A program made the position numbers and the translations under genes. Under the pieces are notes generated by a model, which was given only the letters and a program-made list of their open reading frames with translations, was not told the origin of the DNA and made no database searches. DNA of 64,000 nucleotides from Strigamia acuminata. Its lineage: Eukaryota; Arthropoda; Chilopoda; Geophilomorpha; Linotaeniidae. Every line of letters starts with the position of its first letter. Positions within the stretch are counted from its first letter, which is position 1. Below are positions 53,231-63,836 of the stretch, one piece after another. The DNA lies in contig OX442322.1 of the NCBI GenBank assembly GCA_949358305.1, positions 310,001 to 374,000 of the forward strand. Direction: 5' to 3'.

Positions 53231-54388
53231 ATGAACAAAATGGTACTAAAACAAACAGTAGAGAAAATTGGCAATAGTATGTGCATGGAAATTATTGTAA
53301 GAGTAATATTGCTGTTAATGTTTTGGTAAGACTAGGGTAAAAAAAAATAATATGAAGCTGAATTTTTAATCTCGCTTATTTTTCTGACTTTAGGAAAACC
53401 GAGCTGACTGAACCTTTCCAACGGAAAATTCTCAGTGAAGAATTATGGCTGTATAGAAATCCTAGAACACCTAGTTATGTACCGTACCTGTAGCAATTTT
53501 ATGGGTAATTGTATTTTTAAATATAAATTTGCACATACCTTTTAGTTTTAAAACTTAGATTGATATTGTGTTGTAGCCTTTCGTCTTATTTGCTCCATTA
53601 TTTTTCATAACTTGTTTTCGGAGTCACAAAACGAGATAAATCGGATATTTTGCAAGCTATTTTAGGTAAATATTAAAATATCTTATTTTCAGAATACATA
53701 AATTCGACTTAAAATGGTTCTTTTCTTTTATTATTTTGCAGCTGCTGTGTCATTAACTTTATGTTTGAATGGTGTCCTCACAAACGTGATAAAATTAGCA
53801 GTTGGAAGGTGAGTATTGCATTTATTCTCGTTAGTGAAACGCAGATTTTTAGACTACGGCCAGATTTCTTTTGGCGATGTTTTCCGGATGGATATGTCAA
53901 TTCAGAAATGAATTTTACGGGTAATATTTTAGACATATCAAACGGGCGCAAAAGTTTTCCAAGTGGCCATTCTAATTGTACGTACATAAAAGAATGAAAA
54001 CAATTTAAGTTTTTATCTAATTTTTAAATTTAAACCATGCAGTTTCATTCGCAAGTATGGGCTTCACAGCCCTTTACCTCGCTGGAAAGTTGTATTGTTT
54101 CAACGTCAAAGGGCGAGGTCAGTCGTGGCGCTTATGTTGTGCACTTTTTCTATTATGCATGGCTTTAATGGTAGCTTTTAGCAGAACGGCAGATTACCAC
54201 CACCATTGGCAAGGTATGGTAGTTTATTGCCGTGAATTACCTCTCAATTTACAGATGTTTTGTGTGGTTCTCTTCTTGGCTTGGGAATTGCTTATGTTTG
54301 TTATTATCAGTATACAATATACATTCGGAATGTTCTCTTGCATCAATCCCTCAACAACATTCTAAGTTTGAACGATCTGAGGATTTAA
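53231..54388 (+). CDS. Phospholipid phosphatase (PAP2 family, PLPP4/5-like), seven exons
   Basis: Exons 53231-53325, 53394-53478, 53577-53665, 53742-53808, 53853-53977, 54043-54213, 54255-54388, all with GT-AG borders and compatible phases. The exception is that exon 3 is 2 bases short: HKT and RDKSDILQAIL lie in different frames at about 53632. PAP2 motifs are complete: KLAVGRLRP (C1), FPSGHS (C2), SRTADYHHHWQD (C3, the last Asp created by splicing). Further family landmarks are LSEELWLYRNP, RPDFFWRCFPDG and GFTALYLAGKLYCF. It should be a multi-pass membrane enzyme dephosphorylating lipid phosphates. The 2-bp loss is either a null allele or a sequence error. Start could also be the in-frame ATG at 53240. 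Confidence 0.85.
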
Positions 54389-54583
54389 ATTAAGTGCAAT
54401 GTGAGCATAAAATATTGAAGTTTAATCACCTCTTTTAAATTTGGTAATCATTTAATTTTTTTTATTTTTATTTATATTTTTTTTTTACATATTTTTCAAT
54501 ATTGTTCAATATTTTTTTTAAATGTTATAACTTTATACGTAAGTGTATTAAAAATTGGATGTTATTGTATCATTCATTATTTC

Positions 54584-55604
54584 TTACATGAAACTAGAAA
54601 AGTTATTTGGAAAATAAGGATTGTCAAAATTCAAAAAGTTTACAGAATAATCCAATGCCACATACATGTAACAGGGGTCAACGGTAACTGAATATACGGG
54701 ACTGTTTCTATGCCCAACGTAATACATCTGGAAAATACACACAAATCGTTAAATAACTGCGGTACAGAAAAGTACCTTTGCAAACAAAACTCACTTGTAC
54801 TGATTTAGTTAATCGTTTATCCCACAATCGAACTAAGCCGTGTAATGCCGTACCACTCAAAATCGTGTATTTATCGTCCGTTGCAAGACAATACACAACA
54901 GAATCGTGAGGATCTTCCCAACGGAGAACACTGAAACATTTTAAATAATAAATCGCTTCCATTTTTTTTTACAAACAAAATGTTCACTACCATGTTTCAA
55001 TTCGTAAATCCCACATTCTAATGTAGGTGTCGTACCCGCCTGTCAAAACAGTATGAGGTGTCTCGAAAACAATATCCAAAACCCCAGCACCTTTAGGATA
55101 GTCATTGCCCAAAATATTCAACAGAGCACCGCTAAAAATAAATATTATGACAGAAAATAATTCGATGGATTAAATTGTAATCGTTACGTTTCTAGATCAA
55201 ACAGTTGAAGTGGTGTGAGATTATAATATCCAGCAGTACCAACAAGAAATGTTCTAAAACATCAAAAGAATTAAAACAACGATACGATTGTGTTTAAACG
55301 TGTGAAAAAATGTTAATTTACTTCAAGTGAGGACTAAGTGCAACAGCCCAAACTCGATCTTCTATGTTCAATGAATATTGCTGAACTAACGTCTGATTTT
55401 GCGTTGACCACACCTGAAAATAAATAATTAATAAATATCTTTAAATATGTCCACCAGAGCAAAGTAGCATCGAAATACCTGAACAGTTTTATCTTTTGAT
55501 CCAGATAAAATTATATTTTTACCAGCATCAACACTATTCACGTCATTCGTTTGTAAAATAAAAATTCACCCGATTCTGCATTCCAGCCACATATAGATCC
55601 ATCT
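54584..55604 (-). CDS. FBXW4: F-box/WD repeat protein, FBXW4-like, C-terminal exons
   Basis: Exons (minus): 55479-55604, 55322-55413, 55188-55253, 54991-55131, 54795-54930, 54584-54727, joined in phase. WD-type blocks: SGSKDKTVQVW, RVWAVALSPH, TVLTGGYDTYIRMWDLR, EDPHDSVVYCLATD, GLVRLWDKR, and the tail GHRNSPVYSVTVD. The EDPHDSxxYCL and VGHRNSPVYS blocks are what I associate with FBXW4, a substrate adaptor of SCF ubiquitin ligases. The most 5' exon needs a 1-bp insertion between ESGEF and QTNDVNSVD. A further exon with VYAVASNEL may lie near 55650-55690 and an F-box-like WQKLCLSYNWKK near 55810-55850; neither is joined. Confidence 0.8.
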
Positions 55605-56040
55605 CTAAAAATAAATTTTAAAAAAAAGTTACAAAACAGCGTCAAAAATGTCACATATTTTCACAACTCATTTGAAGCCACGGCATATACCTTGAAAAAA
55701 TTGATTTAATTTATTATTCAGGCACATATTACTTTCAATAACATTAATCATAAACACCTGGTATGATGTTTGATTTAATATGCTTCATGAACATGATAAA
55801 AAGCCTTCTTCCAGTTATACGAAAGGCAAAGTTTTTGCCACGGTATCAGTAGTCTGCATGATCTGTTAAAAATACAAAAAATAAATGAGAATTAAAATAT
55901 TTTCCGACAAATCGCCATTTTCTCTGAAAAATACATCATTTTTGCTTCGGAAATTATTTTCTGGGTCTCAATTGCTGCTTAACGCTACGGCCCTTAAAAA
56001 TAACGTTATAACACTCCAAAGTGATACTTCATTTACAAAC

Positions 56041-56378
56041 CTCACTTGAAATTTCATTCGTTTTACGTTTATCCATGATAAACACTTTAGCCACATCTTC
56101 GTGAGGTCCCAAATTAACACGAACTAACAACGGAGTATCCGTATCTAGAAGCCGTCGAGTCTCTACAACATCAACAACAACATAATAAAAAAACCAACAC
56201 TTTTATCCAACAAAAATCAACTCACCGCCATTATCCCTGACAACAAAGAGCGCAAAATTTTGCGGGGATTCTCAACACGAAATTTATCCAACAACATGTT
56301 GATAACTTCCGGGCCGTTTACCATGCGCGTAACCCCAACATGAGTTGCACTTCCGTACGGTGGAGTGAAAACACTCGT
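56041..56378 (-). pseudogene. RASSF-type Ras-association domain exons
   Basis: Exons 56226-56378 and 56041-56162 (minus). Blocks: PPYGSATHVGVTRMVNGPEVINMLLDKF, then NFALFVVRDNG in a frame shifted by one base near 56262, then across the intron TRRLLDTDTPLLVRV and GPHEDVAKVFIMDKRKTNEISSE. This is the RA domain of RASSF proteins, which bind Ras-like GTPases. The C1 and SARAH regions are not found in the flanks. The 1-bp lesion and missing exons suggest a fragment or assembly error; it lies directly upstream of the FBXW4-like gene on the same strand. Confidence 0.7.
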
Positions 56379-56392
56379 CTAATGCAAAAAAA

Positions 56393-57210
56393 CGTCAATA
56401 TTGTTACGAAAATGGTCAAAAACGGCGAACAGAGAAGTAAATTTACTTCTCTGTTGTAGCGGAGACCTGAATACTACTATATTATTCCAGTTACCTTGCT
56501 ACTGGACTGCGCACTCGGGCCCAGCTTGTGAGCCGGGAGGTTGACAGGAAGTGACGTCACAGCTCCGCTCTAACTTCCTGCTCTGCATCATTCTCGTCAT
56601 ACTCATCGTCCAACTCCCGGCGGCAAATTCAATATTTCACTTGTTTTTTTCTAGTTTCTTCTTGTTTTTTTGAATTTTTTTGTGTTTATTTATTTTTACA
56701 TTTAAATAAATACGTTTTTAATTTTTTTTACTTGTTCTGCGTAGTTTTTTTTGTAAAATGGCATATTCTAGCCTTTGGAATTGAGTAATTTTCATCAAAA
56801 TTCAAATAATTTTCATCGAATCTTAGTTCGAGATTTTGTAACTTTAAATTAAAGATTTAGCATTTATTGGCAAAAAAAACGCTAAATTCCATTGGTTCTC
56901 TACGGATGCCAGAAAATAGTCCATTTTTTAAAAAAAAATTGAATTTCTTTTTATAAAAATTAATATTTTAAAAATATTTTTTTCACAAAAATTGAATTTT
57001 TCAAAGATATTTTGAGTAAAAATTTGAATTTTAAAGATTAATTTGGTAAAAATTGAATTTTTTTAAGATTTTTTGAGTAAAAATTGAAATTTGAAAGAAA
57101 TTTGAAATTGAATTTTTTTATAACTTTTACAAAAAAAATTAAATTATTTTTAGATTTTTTTTACTAAAAATTGACTTTTCAGCATAAAATATATATAATA
57201 TATATATATA
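56393..57210. other. No gene seen; A/T-rich low complexity
   Basis: 56640-57180 is a run of AAAATTGAATTTTT-like variants; a short inverted GAGAAGTAAATTTACTTCTC lies at 56432-56451. Confidence 0.6.
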
Positions 57211-57212
57211 TA

Positions 57213-58112
57213 CAGGGTGAACAAAAAGTCTGTATCTTTACTTAATATTTCTGAAAGTGCTGACAATGCATCTAATCTGATGATGGCAAAATACTAAAGT
57301 TGGGTGGGGAAATCTTTTGGTGACCCAAAATTTGACCTGGGGATGTTCTTTCAAGGTCATTGGGAAATTATCTCGGAAACCGTTAGAGATAGACAGAAAT
57401 TTCCAATTGTAAACTTGTAGACCATCATTTGTTTAGTCTAAAAATGACTAATCCTCAAATCTTTTGTACTAAAATTATTTAAGAAAATCGCAATTTTCTA
57501 AAGTAAACACAAGTCAAAGAAAAAATGCCCCAAATTGAAAAAGTGTCAAAAACGTGCTGATTAGACGTAAAATGATCCAAAAAATCAATTCCCCTAGTTG
57601 GAATTTGCATATCTGGTACTGTTGCAGAGATATGGGCAGAAAACTAAATTTTTTCATGACTTTTTCTTTTCAAAAATTCAGTTGTCTGCCCATATCTCTG
57701 CAACGGTGCCAGATATGCAAATTCCAACCAAGGGAATCAATTTTTTGTGCCATTTTACGTCTAATCAGAACGTTTTTGGCACTTTTTCAATTTGGGGCAT
57801 TTTTTCTTTGGCTTGTGTCTACTTTAGAAAATTGCAATTTTTTTAAAAAATTTTAGTATAAAAGATTTGAGGATTAGTCATTTTTAGACTAAATAAATGT
57901 TGCTCTACAAGTTTACAATTGGAAATTTCTGTCTATCTCTAACGGTTTCCGAGATAATTTCCCAATGACCTTGAAGGAACATCCCAAGGTTAAATTTCGG
58001 GTCGCCAAAAGATTGCCCCACCCAGCTTTAGTACTTTGCCATCATTAGATTAGATGCATTGTCAGCACTTTCAAAAATATTAAGTAAAGATACAGACTTT
58101 TTGTTCACCCTG
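57213..58112. mobile_element. 900-bp near-perfect palindrome (mariner-type foldback MITE)
   Basis: Starts CAGGGTGAACAAAAAGTCTG and ends CAGACTTTTTGTTCACCCTG, flanked by TA (57211-57212, 58113-58114). The two arms of about 440 bp match almost base for base to a loop of about 20 bases near 57655-57674. A transcript would fold into a long hairpin. Frames within it are shadows of the arms. Confidence 0.95.
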
Positions 58113-58114
58113 TA

Positions 58115-58732
58115 TATTACAAATTAATAACAAATCATTGGTAAAATCCAACATGGCGCCTGACATTGAGGACACTTCCGGTTCTCGCTCAAACAAGCGG
58201 TTTACACACGAACCAGCGATGGATTACCACTAAAATCGATACAAAACATAAGAATACATGAGTATAATTCGTAATTAATTGTTTTACAACTTCTAGGAAA
58301 TGAATGACACGAACAACATGAGCCACGACCAAGGACAACAGACAAAAAAGGCACCAAACAGACCTCCAGAGTTGTCAGATCATCATGAAAAAATTAAAAA
58401 TTGATTCAACAGGTAAAAATACAAAAAAACGCTTATAATTAAGAATTTTACACGAAATATTTCAACCTAAAAACACTCCTTTTCAGAATCATCGCACAAA
58501 CCGACTGGAAACTGAAACACGCATCATTAACCTAGCGCTACTTAACCGGAAAATGATACATTGAAACACATCAACAAATACCACTTCAATAGGAATTACG
58601 CACAATAGAGAAACACTTCAATTAGATACGTAACAAAAATTAATAAACCAAAGATAATGTATTAAAAAACTTAAATTTCTTTAAATAGGAAAATAATACA
58701 ACACGTGAACAAATCTATTTGCTGTTTGCAAC
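58115..58732. other. No gene seen
   Basis: AT-rich; an ATGGCGCCTGACATTGAGG stretch at 58153 opens only a 16-codon frame. Confidence 0.4.
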
Positions 58733-58924
58733 ACTTGCATTCAATTGAAATGCTTTTTTTTTTCATACACTAATAATCTGAAATTAAAAGAAAATAACTA
58801 AAAATTCAATGTTTAAATACCTCAAATAAATATAAGTTCAATGTACATACGTACATTGAATTTTTATTTATTTTCTTTTAATTTCAGATTAAAGATAAAA
58901 AAGCATTTCAATTGAATGCAAGTC
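58733..58924. repeat. Inverted repeat, about 190 bp
   Basis: ACTTGCATTCAATTGAAATGC...GCATTTCAATTGAATGCAAGT, with arms continuing through CTGAAATTAAAAGAAAATAA and AAAAATTCAATGT. No clear target duplication. Confidence 0.85.
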
Positions 58925-58934
58925 TTATGCCTCT

Positions 58935-59509
58935 TTAATCATAGCACCGTATTGCCATTTCAATGTCTGTCCTGCATCTCAGGCATCGTCCCATGTTCCT
59001 TTCTGGCAACGTGGCACATTCTTAGCAAAATCTGTGACCACAGGGAACCAAAACATGTGTTCTGATTCCATCACAGATTGTGCACCTCTCAATGTCTGGC
59101 ACTGGTTGTTGACGGCCTATCCTGGAATGACACATTAAGTTTTCAAATTTTTCAAATAGCAAATGTTTAGTATCATGTTATACCTTAATTGTGAATGAGG
59201 TGGACTATCCAGATGTCTATTTCTCGGTGGCCTGATCCTTCTTTGGGACCGACGAGTTTGTAGATTTGGTTCTAAGAAATAAAATTAAAAAAAAAATTAA
59301 TTATTGGAATTAAATTTATTAACAACTCTTCAAAGATACCTTGAGGATTTTCAGGATTTTCCAGATTTTCATCTTCCTGATTTTGTTGAAGTTCCTCATT
59401 TTCCAGATTTTCCAATTGCCCGACTGCAAATTCAACGAAGCCATCCGTTTGATGGGCCATAGCATTCAAAAATTGCTGGATGGTGTATTCTCCAGTTGCC
59501 AGCCTTTCA
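58935..59509 (-). pseudogene. RING-finger protein, three exons, nonsense codon in the RING
   Basis: Exons (minus) 59339-59509, 59184-59271, 58935-59121, with GT-AG borders and matching phases. An acidic segment (ENEELQQNQEDENLENPENP) and an Arg-rich linker lead to CTICDGIRTHVLVPCGHRFC, the first half of a C3HC4 RING. A TAA at 59022-59024 follows, where Lys is usual, and then ECATLPE and GRCLRCRTDIEM continue the RING in frame to 58935. RING fingers usually act as ubiquitin ligases. Upstream exons are not identified. Confidence 0.65.
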
Positions 59510-59941
59510 CTGTGTGCAGTGAGGGAAATGGGATGAGGAGAAAGAGGCGGGGGTCCAAGGGGGGTGCATGATAAAAAAAATACCAATGAGTGAAAAAAGA
59601 AAAGAAAAAAATGGAAGAATTAATGATTCCAACATTTATTCTTCCTTACGATTTTGTTTGCTTTAGATTGATGAATGACCAGAGGTTTGTTTCAGGGTAG
59701 TGGGTAGATTAGGTGATTAGGGTACAAACCAGGATTGAACTGAAAACTTCACAAGCGACTAAATCCTGACATCTTGATTGGTCCAAATTATGACGTATGG
59801 AAAAGGTGTTCACCGTCGTTGGTCTGGCGAGATTTTAAAAATTCAACTTTCTTCACCACTTTTCATGATTAAATTAAGAAATTGATGTGTTTTAAATTTT
59901 TTTATTGATTAAAAATAAAAAATAACTTGTTATTTCCAAAC

Positions 59942-60265
59942 AGGTCGGGTCACTTCATCGAATCCCGTTTCATCAAATTTTCCTTATTTATCATTTTTTT
60001 AAATGTGAGAAAATGGGGTCGTTTCATCAAATTTTAAATTCCGCTCAGTACGTTTCATTGAATTTTTGGCCATCATCGAGGAAGTTATTCACGTGGCTAC
60101 ATGGTTAGGTTAGGTTGTGTAAGGTTGTGTTAGGTTAGGTTAGGTTAGGTTTTTGGTTTTTCTGTTTTTGTTTTTCGGTTTTTCTTTAATGTACTGTTTT
60201 ATCTAATTTTTTGTAATCAATGGTACGTTTCATCGAACGGGATTCGATGAAGTGACCCGACTTCG
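59942..60265. mobile_element. Nested MITE with 9-bp flanking repeat
   Basis: Inverted ends GTCGGGTCACTTCATCGAAT / ATTCGATGAAGTGACCCGAC. The 9-mer TTTCCAAAC flanks it at 59933-59941 and 60266-60274. A 9-bp duplication fits MULE-type mobilisation, though the outermost bases do not pair. Confidence 0.75.
60104..60151 (+). repeat. TTAGG-type repeat
   Basis: About seven degenerate GGTTA units (GGTTAGGTTAGG), inside the nested MITE. TTAGG is the ancestral arthropod telomere repeat; here it is interstitial. Confidence 0.85.
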
Positions 60266-60819
60266 TTTCCAAACGCCATGACTTTTTATTCGGTGCTCAC
60301 TTAATCTTTTCCCACTCGAAAAGGTTTTGAAGCAGTTATCACAACACGACATTTTGAAACACAACAATCAAAATATTCCTCCTTTTTCATAGTCATAATT
60401 TGGACCAATCAAGAGCGACCAGGATGTCAGGATTTAGTCGCTTGTGAAACTTCTTTTAGGTGCAAGTATGATGAAACAGAATAAATCGTGGAATGAAACA
60501 AAACGTTATTATTGTGTGAAATCATGTGCAAAACTGGTGCAAAAACAAAGATGGTTGACAATATGCGTAAAAATGCTGGGGAGAGAATGACCGACAGCTA
60601 ACAATGAAATTAACGTTTAAAAAATGTGAAAGCACTTATCTGATGGTAATCACTGGTCGTTAATCTGCTGTTTCCCGCTTCCATTTTCATTTGCCCTCAA
60701 AACCATCAACACCATTCGTTTTCCCACCCTTGAATACCCTTAAATCCAAAATTAAGAGAAGATCTGAGAGATGGCCGGGAAAGTAAAATTGTTCTCATTT
60801 TCATCACCTTCACTCGCAG

Positions 60820-61056
60820 AAGCTGTTGCAACTGTTGGGCCTGTGTCGGTGGTTATCGATATGACTCACGAGAGTTTCCAACTTTATTCTCATGGTAAAT
60901 TCGACTAATGAGTGCAGATTTGTTTTTTTCAAATAATTTTATTTCAGGCGTTTATTACGAACCCGAATGCAGCGGGAAAAACTTAGATCATGGTGTTTTA
61001 GTTGTTCGTTTCGGAACTGATAAAAAGGGAAATAATTTTTGGCTCGTAAAGAATAG
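60820..61056 (+). pseudogene. Cathepsin L-type cysteine protease, two exons at a scaffold gap
   Basis: Exons 60820-60894 and 60948-61056. EAVATVGPVSVVIDMTHESFQLYSHG and [19 protein letters not shown] carry the catalytic His (LDHG). FWLVKNR carries the catalytic Asn, with a donor directly after AATAG. The exon with the catalytic Cys and the propeptide is not upstream in the window; the next exon would fall in the N gap. Either a gene fragment or a gene with missing assembly; the missing 5' part argues for a fragment. Confidence 0.75.
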
Positions 61057-61130
61057 GTAATGAACTGACTGTTTAGGATTAATTAATTCGAATTTATTTT
61101 TGACAAATTGAATTTATTTTTCCTAAATAG

Positions 61131-61330
61131 NNNNNNNNNNNNNNNNNNNNNNNNNNNNNNNNNNNNNNNNNNNNNNNNNNNNNNNNNNNNNNNNNNNNNN
61201 NNNNNNNNNNNNNNNNNNNNNNNNNNNNNNNNNNNNNNNNNNNNNNNNNNNNNNNNNNNNNNNNNNNNNNNNNNNNNNNNNNNNNNNNNNNNNNNNNNNN
61301 NNNNNNNNNNNNNNNNNNNNNNNNNNNNNN
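61131..61330. other. Assembly gap (200 N)
   Basis: Exactly 200 undetermined bases, a conventional gap placeholder of unknown true size. Confidence 0.99.
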
Positions 61331-61559
61331 AAAATCCTCATTTCGTCGACTTTGCTAAAAACGGATAAGGTTAGGTCTGGGGGGCTCAAGAGGGGTCGTA
61401 GACCCCCCTTGTAAGAAAAAGAGAAGCTAAAACCTCGAGAACATCGAATTAGAGAAAACTTATGTTGAGGAAACGAATCGACATCAATGGGTCTCAGCCA
61501 ATCACAGCGTGTCATGAAAATAATACGTTCACGTCGGACATGAACGTAGCCACTGCCTA

Positions 61560-62690
61560 ATTTTTAGGCTAAAAGTAGCAATTTTTATGCTAGAAATGGC
61601 AATTTTTAGGGCGGAAATAGGCTAAAAAATGGCAACTTTTAGGCTATAAAATGGTGTTGGACATGGTGTTGGTGGCGAATAGTAAAAAACAGGAAAAGGT
61701 GACGATCACATAGACGACGGCTGCAATGAAAATGTCCAAGTGCGTGTTGAATGTCAACGATGCCAATGTGAGTGAAATGTTGCTGAATTCACCTTCTTCG
61801 TGACTGTGCGCACGTTGTCAGTATTCCAGTTTAATTTCTGGTTCCACAAAGAACAGGAACTGTCGCAGCCGTCGACTGTCGCAACTGTCGCGGCCGTATC
61901 GACGGTCGTCAGCCGTTTGTTGTCAACCGTCGATTGTCGCGGCCGTATCGACGGCAGTCAGCCGTTAGTTGTCAACCGTCGATTGTCGCGGCCGTATCGA
62001 CGGTCGTCGTCGATTGTCGCGGCCGTATCGACGGTCGTCAGCCGTTTGTTGTCAACCGTCGATTGTCGCGGCCGTATCGACGGCAGTCAGCCGTTAGTTG
62101 TCAACTGTTGACAGTCGACAATTGACGGCCGCGACGGTCTACAACTGACGGCCGCGACAATCGACAATTGACGGCCGCGAAAGTCCACAAGTGATGGCCG
62201 CAACAGTCCACAAGTGATGGCCGCAACAGTCCACAACTGACGGCCGCGACACTCGACAACTGACGGCCGCGACACTCGACAACTGACGGCCGCGAAAGTC
62301 CACAACAGACGGCCGCGAAAGTCCACAACTGATAATTGACAACTGACAGCTTCCAGCTGCCGATTAGTTTTATGAGACCGCCGATAAAACCCACTTTCGC
62401 TGTTCTACGTGGATCCAGAAATCAAACTGGAATACTGACAACGTGGACACAGTCACGAGGAAGGTGAATCCAGCAACGTTTCATTGACATTGGTATCGCC
62501 GACATTCAACACGCACTTGGACATTTTCATTGCAGCCGTCGTCTACGTGATCATCACCTTTTCTTGTTTTTTTTTTTACTATTTGCCACCAACACCGTGT
62601 CGTTGCCGTTTTATAGTCTAAAAATTGCCATTTTCAGCATAAAAATTGCTACTTTTCAGTTTAAAAATTGACACTTTTCAGGCTAATTTT
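61560..62690. mobile_element. Foldback element with inverted minisatellites
   Basis: Outer arms (61560-61860 and 62395-62690) are inverted copies, e.g. TCCAAGTGCGTGTTGAATGTC / GACATTCAACACGCACTTGGA and GGAATACTGACAACGTG-type blocks. The outer ends are made of AAAATTGCCATTTTTAG(C)-like units. The centre (61865-62340) is two opposed minisatellite arrays. This layout matches Drosophila FB-type foldback elements. Confidence 0.85.
61865..62340. repeat. Opposed minisatellite arrays
   Basis: Left: about four units around GATTGTCGCGGCCGTATCGACG with GTTGTCAACCGTC. Right: about ten units around ACAACTGACGGCCGCGAC(A/G). The right units are approximate reverse complements of the left. All share CGGCCGCGA/TCGCGGCCG, a NotI-like core, and are much more GC-rich than the surroundings. 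Confidence 0.9.
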
Positions 62691-62986
62691 TTTTTATAAT
62701 AATATAATAATTTTTAAAAAGTAAATCCCCTTATTCTTATTTATGAGTTGTAAATTATTTTAAGTGCTTCACTCCATAATCCAAACATGACTAAATCTCG
62801 GATGAGTCGAAACGAATCGCATTAGATCGCACTCAGTTCATACGGTAGAATAATAACATATGTTATTCTGAGCAGTTGCAGCCATGTAATGGCGGCGCGA
62901 TTAGAGCGCCACCACCGGAAAAATACATGAAACCTATCTTCGACCTTGTGAATAGAACTTGTGCAGTCCCGTTTTCATTGGCTTAC

Positions 62987-63836
62987 CCAAAGAAAATGGA
63001 ATATACTCTTCAGCTCGTATTATTTTTCCATCTTCAGTTAAAAATCGTTCGGGTTTAAATTCCTCAGGATCAGGAAATATTTCTGGATCATGATGAACAC
63101 TCCACAGATTCGTAATGACGGTTGATCCTTTTGGGATAAATTTTCCCAACAGTTCGGTGTCTGCATTATTGCTATAATATTAACAGAAACATTTCTACAT
63201 ATCACATCTAAAATTACTGTATATAATAAAAAAAATTGTTTATTTACCGGTGAATAAGAGCTACGGGCAAAACAGAAGTAAGTCTACTAATTTCCATTAA
63301 AGTTGCTTCGGTGTACGGCATTAATTCCTGATCGGACATAGAAGGAATTCGTTCTTTTCCAATAACACGATCAATTTCTTCATGCACTTTATCTTGTATA
63401 TTCGGATGGTTCATCATGTGCAGTAAACCCCACTCTAGCGTATTTGTTGACGTCTCACTTCCAGCGATAAACAAGTCAAATAAAACGATCGTCAAGTGTG
63501 AATCTGAAACAGATGACGTAACCCCTGGTTATCACTACACCCCGAATATTTGCTGTTAGTTGGTGATTTATCACCAATTAACAGCAAATTCGATGTGCTG
63601 CTTCGAATACAAACAGATCAGAGGCAAGTTTGGAATACTGTACTTGTTAAATATTTAGTCGTCGGATTTTTCTTTCTTAATGATTGTGTGAACCAAGCAT
63701 CGATGAAATTATCTCTGGATTCCTGGTTATTTGCTGCATGTTTCGCTTCATGTTTCACCACCATATCCGAAAGAACTTTTATCATGCCAACAGCAGGCGG
63801 TCTATACGAATTATACAGTGCACCATGATTAAACAA
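62987..63836 (-). CDS. Cytochrome P450 (CYP2-clan-like), partial, three exons
   Basis: Exons (minus) 63644-63836 (5' limit unclear), 63248-63503, 62987-63171, with phases that agree. Motifs: I-helix FIAGSETSTNT, K-helix ExxR as EISR, and the PERF-type segment FKPERF followed by YIPFSLG at a GTAAGC donor. The exon with the haem-binding cysteine (FxxGxRxCxG) should follow to the left, but the foldback element and AT-rich DNA lie there and no such exon is seen. The frame 63850-64000 (FIEFLSSSKEHFRRIG) may be further upstream coding sequence. Confidence 0.75.

Larger units (their letters stand above)
59745..60447. mobile_element. Element with inverted ends, carrying a second MITE
   Basis: Outer inverted ends TTCACAAGCGACTAAATCCT / AGGATTTAGTCGCTTGTGAA, continuing with GATTGGTCCAAATTATGAC / GTCATAATTTGGACCAATC. 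No clean target duplication. The interior is split by the element at 59942-60265. Confidence 0.7.

Noticed and set aside
53231-54388. Sugar-phosphate or glucose-6-phosphatase assignment for the PAP2 gene
   Set aside because: WLYRNP, RPDFFWRCFPDG and LAGKLYCF point to the PLPP4/5 group rather than other PAP2 families.
57554-57856. Plus-strand frames within 57213-58112
   Set aside because: They lie across the loop of the palindrome and mirror each other; not coding.
61108-61515. ORFs spanning the N run
   Set aside because: Undetermined bases, no evidence of coding sequence.
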